A DNA stretch of 64,000 bases from assembly GCA_963169105.1 (NCBI GenBank), contig OY720633.1, forward strand, positions 160,533,780 through 160,597,779, written 5' to 3'. Shown in pieces: positions 37,701 through 48,640 of the stretch. How positions within the stretch are numbered: position 1 is the stretch's first letter; each line of letters opens with the position of its first letter. This stretch comes from Ceriagrion tenellum (Eukaryota > Arthropoda > Insecta > Odonata > Coenagrionidae). Position numbers and translations under genes: made by a program. The notes under the pieces are model-generated. The model did not search any database. It was not told where the DNA came from and saw nothing but the letters and a program-made list of their open reading frames with translations.

Positions 37701-38519
37701 GCAACACCACGTTCTAATAACGCGTCCTTACGATTCTTGTCGGGCAAAATGTCCTCGACATGCTTTCTTTATCCCATTATTCCCATGCTTCATTTCCCAC
37801 CTTTTCGGCATAAATACAAAAGAGCCAAGGAAAAAAGCTAGCACCCTTGCCTTACCCCGCGACCTATAGCTGCCCACCCGGATTTACCTTCAACCGCCCA
37901 CTAGTGTCTTCTGGGTAATACACTATTTTCGGACGAGTCTCCTACTTCGTCAATCTACTCCTGCATTAAATTGAAAAATTTTACCCGAGTAAAATGACAA
38001 CAATTGTAATACCAAAAATTTTTGGCACTCAAAAACAAGTTTAAACAACAAATTATTTTGCCAAGGGTACATGGTAAATACTTAAGAATATGACGGGTTT
38101 CCTGTACTTTGAAAGTCTTCTGGAATATGGCTGGCATTTTTCCAGACGCATAAATGTCACAGATCAATAGGTTTGATATAAACCTCTGGTCATACTTGCA
38201 TAGTACACGCTGACTTCACCAAGTCATCGGGCAGTTAAAAAAATTATCTGGAGGCTTCCCGAGGTTGAGCTTCCAATACCTTCCCAACAATAATGGATTA
38301 AATCCGTATAACAATAATGCTTAAGAATTGAAGCTTTATCCTCTAAAAGTGATATTAGTGCACTAAAATTAATTAGTCCGCTTGGTGAAAATCAAAATTG
38401 ACAGTCCTACATTCTAATATCAATGAGTTACTGTCGAATATCGCAATACTCAGCATGACCATTAAACTACATAAAACCAAATTATTAATTCACTGCACAA
38501 ATAATTACCATTTAAAGTA
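34791..38519. other. unassigned sequence with a G-rich tract
   Basis: The plus strand at 35015-35165 is G-rich (runs such as AGGGGAGGGGG) and gives overlapping 100-117-residue frames of low complexity that I do not accept as genes. A B-box-like piece lies near 35385-35420. The frames at 35631-35933 and 36781-36987 show no recognisable domain. Nothing else is identified. Confidence 0.4.
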
Positions 38520-40245
38520 TTGCAAAGAACTTTTCAAAAGAGATGACGTGACTAAGACTGTTGATTTGGAAAGACAAGAGCCACGATTCGAGGATAACGA
38601 TGAAATCACCCAGGAACCATTCAGTGGGGATGTGGAGGAAATAAGGAGGAAAATGAAAAACAACCGCTCTCCCGGAGAAGTATAGTAGCTGAGCTGTTGA
38701 AATATAGAGGTCTAACTCAGTTTTTAAAAATGCATCAGCTAATGTGCGATGTATGGTTAAAGGAGATAATGCCCGAGAAACGAACGATGGGGATAATATG
38801 CACCATTTATAAAAAGGCGACAAATATGCAAGCGAAAACTACAGAGGCATCACGCTGCTGAATGTAGCCTACAAGGCTCTCTCTGGCGGGCTAAATGAGA
38901 GGTAAACCGCCACTGAGGGACTGAAGGGATACCGGTGAGGGTTTCGCCACAATAAGAGCACTAACGACCATGTTTTTACAATTAGGCAGATGATCGAGAG
39001 ATTTTATGAACAATACCTAGGCATACATTCTTTATTTACCTATTGGCTTCCAACAGGCATTTGACAGTAAGTCAGTGTTCATGAGGACGCTAAACCAGCT
39101 CCAAATCCCACCAAAACTAATAAGGATGGTGGGGCGCACTGTCGATGATACAAGGGCGAAAGTAAAGGTCCAGAGTAGGCTTAGTAAGGAGTAGGTAAGC
39201 AGGGCGATGGGCTTTCGGCAATTTTCTTCAACCTGGCTCTCCTCAAAGTAGTCAACGCCATAGATTTAAAGGGAACGCTGTTCGAGAGGTCAATTCAGAT
39301 ATGCGCCTACGCTGATGATGTTGCGTTTGCTGCAATGAGGCTGCTGGGTCTAGAGAACAAGTTTGCCCTTTTGAAGAGAGAATCAGCCTGAATAGGCCTA
39401 AAAATGAATGGAATTAAAACTAAATACATGATTATGTCGGCGGCAAAGTATCGAAGAGAACCCTGTGACCTGAAAATAGACGGAGACAACTTCCATGGCG
39501 TAGGCCTATCGGGATTCCAGGGACGTACGGGCTAACAGAATCGTCCGGCAAACAAAAAAAAACAAACAAACAGAACAGATTTAAATACCTTGGTAGGCTA
39601 CTGATCAGCGTCAATAATCTATAACAATGCATCCAGGACCAATTCAAAGCCGGCAACAGGGCCTACTACGCGAAATTTAAACTATATAAGAGTAGACTGA
39701 TTAGCAGAATCATGAATAACTTATACTTTAATGTTCTTGAACAGAACCAATAAACTTAAACTATATCTAACGTTAGCACGGCCAGTGGTAACATAGGCTC
39801 CGAAGCCTGGACATTGACTAAGAAGGAAGAGAGAACGCTCTGTACTTTCGAAAGACGAACCCTCCGCAGAATATACGGTCAGGTCAATCACCAAGTAGTA
39901 CGTAGGATTAGACATAATGAAGAAATATAAAAAAAAAATCACCGAAAGAAAAAATACAGTGAGGTGTATGATGTCAGAGTTCACCGGTTGGGACACACAG
40001 AGAGAACCCTCGAAGAGGACATCTCCAAAAGAATGCTATAAGGACGGCTGTTTAACCGAAGAAGGTAGGGACGCCCAAGGAATAGGTGGTCAGACTAAGT
40101 GTAGTGCGACTGGAGAAGATGGCTGTAAGAGGATAGCGGACCAGGATCGCCTGGAGAGTGATCGTTCAGCAGACCAAGGCCCACCATGGGCAGTAGCGCC
40201 ACCAGAGAAAGAGAAAAGAAGAACTACCATAAAGATCACTGCATC
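38520..40245 (+). mobile_element. non-LTR retrotransposon RT relic with YADD box
   Basis: Broken frames read through most of a LINE RT. Fingers: EEIRRKMKNNRSPGE (38635-38680), then PEKRTMGIICTIYKK and SENYRGITLLNVAYKAL (38770-38880). Palm: GFRHNKSTNDHVF near 38940 and ICAYADDVAFAA, with YADD intact at 39308-39319. Thumb and C-terminus: IGLKMNGIKTKYMI (39390-39435), GSEAWTLTKKEERTL (39800-39840), RRTLRRIYG, HRLGHTERTLEEDISKRML (39985-40040). At least a dozen stops and frameshifts interrupt it, and no endonuclease is recognised upstream, so it is 5' truncated. The family resembles endonuclease/RT elements but is distinct from the one at 875-3003. Confidence 0.8.
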
Positions 40246-41405
40246 GGTAATCATAAATATCGTAAACAAAGTTCTGAATCATTTCAGTTGAGCTATACTT
40301 ATTAAACGTTCAATTGCATAATGATAAGTCGGTGTGTCTCCGATATGCCAGAGCGATTGCGCTCAAGTACGTGAAAAACCTGTTTTAGACCAGCTACTTC
40401 CCATTAGTTATTGAGATTCCAATATGAATAATTTTTTAAATATCGAGTCAAATTATATCTGCCAAGGTCTGTGATCACTGCTTCGATGAATATTTAGGAT
40501 ACCCACTAACTAGGATATATAGGATATTTAGGATAATAACCATGGTATTACCTTCACAAAGTTACCCGCAAGAGCATGAAGTGAGAAATTTCACAAAGAA
40601 AAAATATCATGCACCTTAACCGGGACCCTTCGATATCGTGCCGCGTGCTAATGAAGTTAAGGCGTGCTCCACTCCAGTGGATCTTCGACGACTTAAAAGG
40701 AACAAGCTGTCCTCAGCAGTTTTGAACATCTGGTTCCTTTGAAGCTCTCAAACATCCACATGAATGAAGGACGCCTCCGGAGCTTAACTGGCCAAAGCAC
40801 GCGACATAATAAGAGAGAGATGCGGGTAAGAGTTCCAGAAAAGTGAATGATTTTTCCTCACTGGAATTTTGCACTAATTAGTCGCTTTAGAATACCGTGA
40901 TTAACAACGGCGATTCAAAACATCAATCCTCATGAACGAATCACTCCACGTCGATAACGATGTGCACAGGTCCGATTTTCCATCTAATTGTTTTGGAAAT
41001 TTTGTTCGCGTTTAGTTGAAGTGTAATACTCGACCAGTTAATGTAGTTCCAAGGATATTCAAAGCGCTTTTGATTTTGGCAAGTAAGCAGAGAAAGGGGA
41101 CCAGGAATGATCGAAAAGAAAAGTTACGAATATGGCTATGTTTAGGCAGTGCCGTAACCAAGATTTCGTTCCGGAGGAGGGGTGGACGTTTCAAAATCAA
41201 GAGAAAAATTGTGCGTTTAGGCAATTAAGAGAGCAATTCCGACTGCAAGCAATAGCAGATATTTTTAATTTTACTTCGAAATTCCTGAGAGAATACGAGA
41301 TCTCCTGTTTTTGTCTGAAAATTACAAACATAATTGAAAAATTTCCAATATTTGCATTGAACAAAAGATGTGGTACGAAGTCACTCGCACGGGTGCATAT
41401 GAACC
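40246..41405. other. unassigned AT-rich sequence
   Basis: No gene is recognised. A short AGGATAT tandem-like stretch lies at 40495-40535, and overlapping frames of about 70-93 residues at 41012-41413 show no domain. Confidence 0.4.
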
Positions 41406-41514
41406 AGGGTTGAAATTCGCAATGGAAAAATCATTTGACTTGACCGGGATTCGAACCCGGATCTCCCAATACCGGTTAAGTCAAATGATTTTTTAATGGC
41501 GAATTTCAACCCTA
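41406..41514. repeat. palindromic repeat with tRNA-like centre
   Basis: The left arm (41406-41447: AGGGTTGAAATTCGC, then AAAAATCATTTGACTTGACCGG) pairs with the right arm (41471-41513) with few mismatches. The centre carries GGGATTCGAACCCGGATCTC, the reverse complement of a tRNA B box (GGGTTCGAATCCC). It could be a folded-back SINE or a small hairpin element; no target duplication was found. Confidence 0.75.
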
Positions 41515-43525
41515 GTGTATAATTGAAAAAGTTGTTCAAAATTAAGAATATAAGTAATCACCGTTATCAATTTAAACAAACACATAAACTGTTTCCCACT
41601 GCACCATATTTAAACAGAAATTCAAAATACCGTGACTACGGGAGGGAAGTGTCCTGACCCCTTGGGTTACGTTACTATACTTAGGGGTAGGTAACCACAA
41701 GAACTTTTCATACCCATAAACGTTCTTCGGCATTCGTATTCGAGCCGCAGTGCATTAGAATAATGCTTTGTGACAACCTTTAAGTTTTTCTATGCACGAT
41801 TATTACGCGTAACGATAATTTCTACACCTTTGGAAAAAACATCGCCACTTGATCGGCAGCTCTATGCTGAAGTCGTGACGTCAAATAACCTTCCAAACAA
41901 TATTTTCTTGTATCTTTGGCATTGATTCCGAATTTATTTTGGAAGAGAATACTTTGATAACCAATTTTTCGTGATGTCATGCTTTATCACACCATTTTTA
42001 ATCATAGCAGTAATCATTCACGTCAACGATGTAATCTTTATCCTGGGAAAAAATTATTAACTCATAAATAAGAGTAGGGAGAGAAATCAATCACAAGTTG
42101 CCAACGAAAGCCGCTACTGACGCTAATCACGGCCTAGCTAAAGAAATGAGCTGCGATCAATCTCAATCACAGCCTAATGCCAAGAATGTTTTTGGAATCC
42201 TATAAAATTCACTTTGTCATCAATCAAGCAAGAAGAGCTGATATATTAATTGCGTAAGCCATTTCAGCCAATGCCGACCGCACCATAACAAAACAGCTGA
42301 CGAACCCGCAAGTGGAAACTCGACGTCTGAGGGTTCGAATTCCGCATAAACATTTTGTTTGCGCTAAAAACATGGTATCTTATATTAGACGATACGATAA
42401 AACTTTGGAATCCGGAGTCACTAAAACGAACGTATATCCGTCCAAATATATAACAATGGAGAGGTATCTGTCTGAATGTTTGTTACTCTCCTCGGTGAAA
42501 ACTACCGAGCTGAAATTTCGCATGATTCTTGCGCATAGATCCTGGAGTCCCATAGAACTTTGGCGTAGGCCCAGAGACCACAAGGGTCCGAAAACGGGTC
42601 CTTTCGATGCATCAAAATATCGATTAAATAGAACTTTTTACAATGCTGGAGACAAGGAGTACATCAATTACACTATAATAGAATCGTAGAGCTCAGAGGT
42701 ATGCTTGGGGCCCTAAGGCCCCAAATCAATGCTCACTATTTTTCCTTATTGCGGATGAACTGATGAGCCGGTAACCATGAAATATTTTAAGCAGGTACAC
42801 GGTAGGTGCAAAAAGGTCATAAGACATATGAGAAAGACTCAACGGCCTCAAGGAACGGAAAAAGGGCTCTCCAAGTTTGTTGACAAATACACTCAAATGA
42901 GAACTTTTACGCAAATTTTTCCTATAATTTATCCCGATAAGAAAAGCCTTGGAATCAGGTCATAGGTTTCATTTCTTGCTTTTTTTAAATTTCCCTCACT
43001 CAAGATTTAGGGTTGAAACTTTTGCTTAGCCGAGAAAATGAAAAAATGTTTAACTTTAGCCTGGTTCCTTCATGAATGAATAAGTTCTATAATTCCAAAG
43101 CTTCCCGAGCGAAATCGTGTCCACCTGCAAGTAAATAACAAATCTTACGAAAAATATAGGCATATCACAATGATCAATAATAATACTCTGGAAAATGTCG
43201 CAGGAGAACCTCTTCAAGCAGTCAGAAAAATTATTCAATATGGCACCGACATTCCGCCCTTCACACCAATTAATCGCGCAGCGGCAACGACAGGTTGCTT
43301 TTTCCTCCAAACCATTGTTTCACCATTCACACCTTTTTGTGCGAGAATGCTTGGAACGAGAAAAAGAGGAGTTAAATTAGTCTTTTCTGCTGAAGCGATT
43401 GGAGATAGAAGCTCTGTCGAGCTGAAAATGACAATTACGTAGCAGCCAACCGAAGTTCCGATGAACTACAGCAATATCTGCCTCGATGCTAAAATACCCT
43501 CAAGAAACCGATGACTCCCCGAGAA
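41515..43525. other. unassigned sequence with one B-box-like string
   Basis: A GAGGGTTCGAATTCC string at 42330-42344 inside the start of a 125-residue frame (42312-42689) suggests a tRNA-derived repeat rather than a gene. No other feature is recognised. Confidence 0.4.
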
Positions 43526-44880
43526 TCTACATGTACACAATACCCTGCGAGCCGCGTCATGGGCGTGTGGCAGGGGGTGTTAGATCATCAGCCGTGAAGA
43601 GATGTAAGTTTTTTGGAGACGAAATGGTGACATGTATTTTAGGAGAGTATTTAGTGGAGCTCAATTTTTATTGTGGTCGCTTATTGTGCGCAGAAAGAAC
43701 GAGTTTTGGTACCAATCTACTCGGCAGTGTATCTCACATATTTTATCGCAACTGTCAGACCTAGAGGTGAACTGAGGAGTCATGATAATATTCTCTGAGT
43801 CGCTCTGAAAAATATCAGTTCTGAATTACTCAAGCAACCTAAGCCTAGCGTGCAGCGTCCGAGTCTCTAGGGGCTCTCACCTTAATCCCTCTAAAAGTTG
43901 AGAGACAATGTATGTACGGTAGTAGTTTTTAACGAAGAGCGCTGCTTTCCTTTGTATTAAATTATTTTTTTTGGTTAAATCTCTATGACCAGGGTCTCAA
44001 ATTCTCGCGACGTATTCCAGGTGTGGCCTAACTAGAGCGAAACATATCTCCCTTTCACTTTTTCATCCGAGGACTTTCCTATTATACGTATAATAAAACC
44101 TAGTTTCTTTAATGCTGCGCCACATATATTTTGTGTGTGTAATCCCCACGATATGTCAGAAGTTAATGTAATTTCAAGATATTTTACTGTATCTGAAGAT
44201 TTTATGTTTACTCCACCCACGGTATAGGTATGGAATTTTCGTGATGACTTTCGCAGGAAGTGAGCTGTGGTGCATTTGCTGATATTTAATTCTAACCCCC
44301 ACTCCTGGCACCACGAACGAACGTTGTTAAGGTCCGATGAGAGTGCTTCAAAGTCCGCGTCTTCGCTTATTTCACGGTAGATACCTGTATCATCCGCAAA
44401 TAATCTTATCTATTTGCTAACTCTAGAAATTAGGTCATGAATATAAATAAAGAATAAAAGAGGCTCAATCAAACTACCTTGAGGAACACCCGATGTGACA
44501 GTGACCATATCAGAGCTAAAACCGTCAATAACTACTTTTTGTCGATCACTGAGAAAGTCCCTTATCCAATTCATTATTTTTCTATTAATCCGCATGACTG
44601 CAATTTATATATAAGTTTTTTGCGAGGAACCTTGTCGAATACCTTCTTGAAATCAATGAATATCGCGTCAACTTACTTAATCGATTCACCTGATTTTAGT
44701 ATATCATGAAGGAAGAGCGCAAGCTGTTTCGCAGGACCTGCCCTTACGGAAGCCGTGCTGACGGCGATGTAAGAAGTTACGATTATGCATGAATGTCATA
44801 ATATTGTTAACGACAATGTGTTCAAGGATCTTCCATAAAAGTGATGTTAGCCAGGATGATGTTAGCAGGAATGATGACTA
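43526..44880 (-). mobile_element. Jockey/CR1-like non-LTR retrotransposon, 3' half
   Basis: On the minus strand it starts within the RT domain (HRRQHGFRKGRSCETA near 44740-44790). It continues with WIRDFLSDRQKVVIDG, SGVPQGSLIEPLLFFIYIHDL (44440-44510), an intact FADD box at 44389-44400, WCQEWGLELNISKCTTAHF (44260-44320) and SDTVKYLEITLTSDISWG (44140-44195). VRPHLEYVAR and the tail then run to about 43560. The 3' end has CACCCCCTGCCAC followed by GCTCGCAGGGTAT, a terminal style familiar from arthropod Jockey-type elements. Stops and frameshifts are fewer than in the other LINEs, so this may be a younger copy, but it is 5' truncated and cannot encode a full enzyme. A 3' fragment of the same family is at 52012-52298. 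Confidence 0.83.
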
Positions 44881-46364
44881 AGTCGGGCGCTCTAAAGCAG
44901 ATGTTGTGAGGTCTTATAAGTCCAAATTCGCCATGGAATAAAGCCTACCATGGTCAACTGCTATATGAAAATACATTATCTTCCAAGTAAAATGAAGGCT
45001 TTCCGATAAAGAAAAAGAACCCATTTACACGTGAAGTAAATTATAAAAATCTTAAAATTAAAAAATAATAAATTCCGAAAAAGGTTACTTAATATATTTT
45101 GGGGTAAGAGAAATTGACCTGTAACCCTAAAATTAGTTACCTTTCGCAGACTCACGACTCAACGCAAGGAAAGGCGATCAGTAAAGGAGGTCATTGGACT
45201 GAAGTTATTCAAGCAGAGACAATATTCATTTTTCGACGCTATTATTGATTCGAATGAGCTCAAGCCAGGTCATGTGCGTATATTTCGTTTTCCATTACAT
45301 AACAAGTCTAGAGCATGCGATCTTTCCTGGCGTATTTTAACACAGTAGTCTCTCTTAGCCCATCCAAGCTAACCCATCCGCCCATAAAAGAGTGGTGATT
45401 AGGATTCACGACTGCAGAACTTGCCACTAAATTTGTCACGGTACTTCTTTCTTACGTGTCGGTTAAAAATAGAGATATGAGAGAGAGAAAAAGAGATTAG
45501 GAGGGAGGAGTGACTGTCACAATACGCCCCTTCGACGAATAGAGACGTGGCAGTAAAAACAAAATTTGGAAAGAACTACTGCAGACGCTCCCATCGAGCA
45601 GTACCAGTTATTTCAGAGGCGAGTGAAAGCTGAGGCGATTCGCGGTATTTAGAATGAGCCGTGGGTGAGAAAGTGAGAGAAGACGAGCGGCAGGCGGGAA
45701 CCAGCGTGGGAGAAGACACTGACGAAAGACACCTGGAAGGTCTGACATCGCCAACAGTATTGCGAAAACTAATCCAAGATAAAAAAATGAAAACCAAGTA
45801 TAAAAACGACGTGTGGCCCCAGGGCGCTCGCGATTCGCATTGAAATTACATGAGACCGTTCCTCAAAGCATAAAGTTAATTTACGGATCCTCTAAAAGCG
45901 ATGGGTTATGAAATATGTATAATAGATTCTACGGCACCTTTTCTGATAAATACTAATGCCTATGATGGGCAGTGGAACGGTTTTGGCGCCATAACAAGAC
46001 ATGGCCCGGAAAACGACCAGAAATTGTAAATTAAACTGGGGAGCAAATATGAACTAAGAAACCAAGAAAATATATGCAGGAACTGATAAGCTGCTTCCAA
46101 TCCAGCGTCGAATCCCAGCCTCAAATAATGATTACGATAACTCAAAGATTTTAGCAATGCTGGCGAAATGCACTTATTTGGATTCTGGATGTAAATCTCT
46201 CAAAAATCAGTCATTAGCTGACTACCATATTTTTTTAACCATAAAAATATAAAACCCCCATTCTCAGTTATTTGAACTGATTCGCCGAAAACATCATCAG
46301 AGGTTTCAAGTAGGTTCTAAGATGGGTATGAAAAAGACCTAGAAAAAGCGCAGGGGTGCACTGT
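44881..46364. other. unassigned sequence
   Basis: Nothing convincing. The frames at 45576-45843 on both strands are short and without motif. Confidence 0.4.
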
Positions 46365-46545
46365 TGGGCCACATTCTTGAGGCACAATGGAATTCTTAAC
46401 ACCATTTTGGAAGAATTGGTGGAAGGAAAAAACCTCCGGGAAAGAGCAAGGCTTCAGCGTATAAATCAAATAAAGGAACACAACTGCCTAACGATGTGGA
46501 TGAAAATAATGGGCCATGATAGAAGAGAATAGAGTCTTGCTACAA
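46365..46545 (+). mobile_element. LINE C-terminal fragment
   Basis: One frame reads LRHNGILNTILEELVEGKN, RERARLQRINQIKEH and MWMKIMGHDRRE. This is the usual GH-x-LRH ... EG-x-RGR end of endonuclease/RT LINE proteins, truncated at its 5' side. The stretch after it (46700-46880) is pyrimidine-rich low-complexity DNA. Confidence 0.62.
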
Positions 46546-48025
46546 ACCAATACACGGATTGCTAACTACAGAGACACAGAAGACGCCATCTCGCTCCTTA
46601 CCGCCAAATTAACAGCGGATAATTTTAATCTTATCCCGTCACGAATCACTACCTACGTACGCGCTTTAACTCTTCACGTCTCCTCCCACTCGGGCGCCGA
46701 CTAATATCCCTCTTGCCCAGCATTTCCCCATCCATCACCCCCTTCAACCCTAATTACATCCCTTCATCCACTCCTTCGACCTCTTTCGAATCTTCCTCGC
46801 CCCATTCCATACCCATTCGTTCGTCTTCCTGTTCGCCTAGCTTATCTTTCCCATCCGTCTCCATACCCCCACCTCTAATTATTAATTATTCTAATGGACT
46901 ACGTTTCTGAACCACACAATACTACCCACCGTATTAGTGTTCATTAACATATTTGTCCGCCTATATTCAAGATTCGGTACTATTCGATATACAAGGTGAG
47001 ATGATGGTGTGGAAGCTGGGGACGCAAATGACCGTTCTCTTCGAAAGGATTTCTTAATACGACGTAGATGACACCACTCATTTATTGTCTTCAAAGACAC
47101 AATCAAAAAAGATAAATATTTCCGTGAGTAAGGAAAACATTCGAGATATTTTAATAAGAGCATATGTCGTTCTCTAAGTTTGCAATGAATTTGTCCAAGG
47201 AGTGACTTGGTGTCTCTAAGCCGTTATACCCTTTGGAAGCTCCATGGACAAAATATACAATCGGACATTAATATGAAAGTAGACCTTTATTTTAAAAAAA
47301 TGAACCAAAGTCATTTCCAAGTCACTATTCAGGCTTATCAACAATACTGTTAACATTTTTCACGGATCTAGCCTCCCCAATAGCATAACTTAGAAGGAAA
47401 AAATTTCGATTATACATAAACCAAAATTCCCCAACGTAATAATAACAAAGGCTACATCAATTACAATATGGTTTACGGTTATTCTTTAACTTCGCTTGGC
47501 GCAACTATTAAAAGTAACGATTGATAATAAGGGTAATGGTAGATAATTAGGGTGGATAGGGAAAAACTATCTTGAGCATCAAGTTGCACAAGGGCTTTGA
47601 AAACTATCATGGACTAGTTCATTAATAAGCCACACGTTCTGAAATATTTGGATAGATCCGGAAAAATCTCACTGATTCAAAAATAATAAACACAGATTCT
47701 AGAGATTACATGAAGTTTACTAACAACTGACTTTAATTTTAAGGCGACTGTTGATAAGACGAGAGAAGGCAGAAAATTGAATTCATAATTTCGTTTTCTA
47801 ACACGCCGCAAGTCATTAATAACAATGAATGGCATGTGGGAATCCAGCTTTTGCAAAGAAACCTGGATCCTCGACGAATCGTCATAAAGTTTGACATGAT
47901 TACGCATATTGACCTTAAGCCCGAATTGAAGCAAGTACGAAGAGAATCCGTGTCGACAGAAGGCAAACCGCCACACGTGTATTAGTGGGGTTTCAATAAG
48001 AACCACAAGGAGACGTCATACGCCT
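46546..48025. other. unassigned sequence with a pyrimidine-rich tract
   Basis: The plus strand at 46685-46875 is C/T-rich, giving a Ser/Pro-rich 65-residue frame that is a composition artefact. The rest is AT-rich, with no recognised feature. Confidence 0.4.
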
Positions 48026-48143
48026 GCACTTTAAAAAAATTAGCAACTTCTACTATGATAGGATTACAGCATCTTCAGGTGAAAAGCGAAACCGGTCGTA
48101 ATAAATCCTATCAGACTGTAAGTTGCTCATTTTTTCAAAGCGC
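48026..48143. repeat. palindromic repeat 3, with CCTGAAGATG core
   Basis: The left arm (48026-48067) and right arm (48101-48143) are reverse complements with few mismatches (GC(A/G)CTTT, AGCAACTT, TGATAGGATT shared). The roughly 33-base centre reads GCATCTTCAGGTG then GCGAAACCGGTCG; the minus strand therefore carries CACCTGAAGATGC. It shares that core with the palindromes at 7082-7280 and 24461-24600. Confidence 0.75.
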
Positions 48144-48458
48144 AGTTATGTTCTGTTTCCATTCAATCAGGCCTGAATTCACAGATTATCTATGTTGAAC
48201 GAAATTTGGTTATTTGATAGATACAACAAGCTCACGCTGAAATGAAGGATATTATTCAATTCTCAGATTGATCAGAAAAACGGGGCAAAACGAGCGATAT
48301 ATTGTCGGATATAAAGGAACTAGAGTTTTTTTACAATTCTCTAAGCACCGTACATATTAATAAAGTCGACTTTATTCACAGCGGAATTGAGGATAAATTT
48401 CTTTACATTTTTAAACTCTAATACAGTAGGTGTACACCCATATCCCATGTATTTCTGA

Positions 48459-48640
48459 GCTGGTCGCCGCGGCGGCGTGGTGGAATCCTCAGATGCTAAA
48501 CATAAGGTCGCAGGTTAGAGTTCCATCCGGGTGGATTTAATTCGTCTCGTCCTGGTGGTTAAATCCACCCGGAAGGAATCGAATACGCAACCTCCGGTTT
48601 AGCAAGCGAGGATCTACCACGCCACCACCGAGACCGGCGA
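48459..48640. repeat. inverted pair of family A-like SINE heads
   Basis: Left copy 48459-48540 (GTCGCCGCGGCGGCGTGGTGG ... GGGTGGATTTAA, with a corrupted B box) and right copy 48558-48640 (minus strand: CTCGGTGGTGGCGTGGTAGA ... GTATTCGATTCC ... GGGTGGATTTAA) are reverse complements, separated by about 17 bases. Both resemble the head of the family A SINE at 51381-51560. The two may be separate insertions or one insertion copied back on itself. Confidence 0.75.

Noticed and set aside
42312..42689. 125-residue plus-strand frame
   Set aside because: Its beginning includes a tRNA-like B-box string and the rest has no recognisable domain; no splice or promoter evidence.
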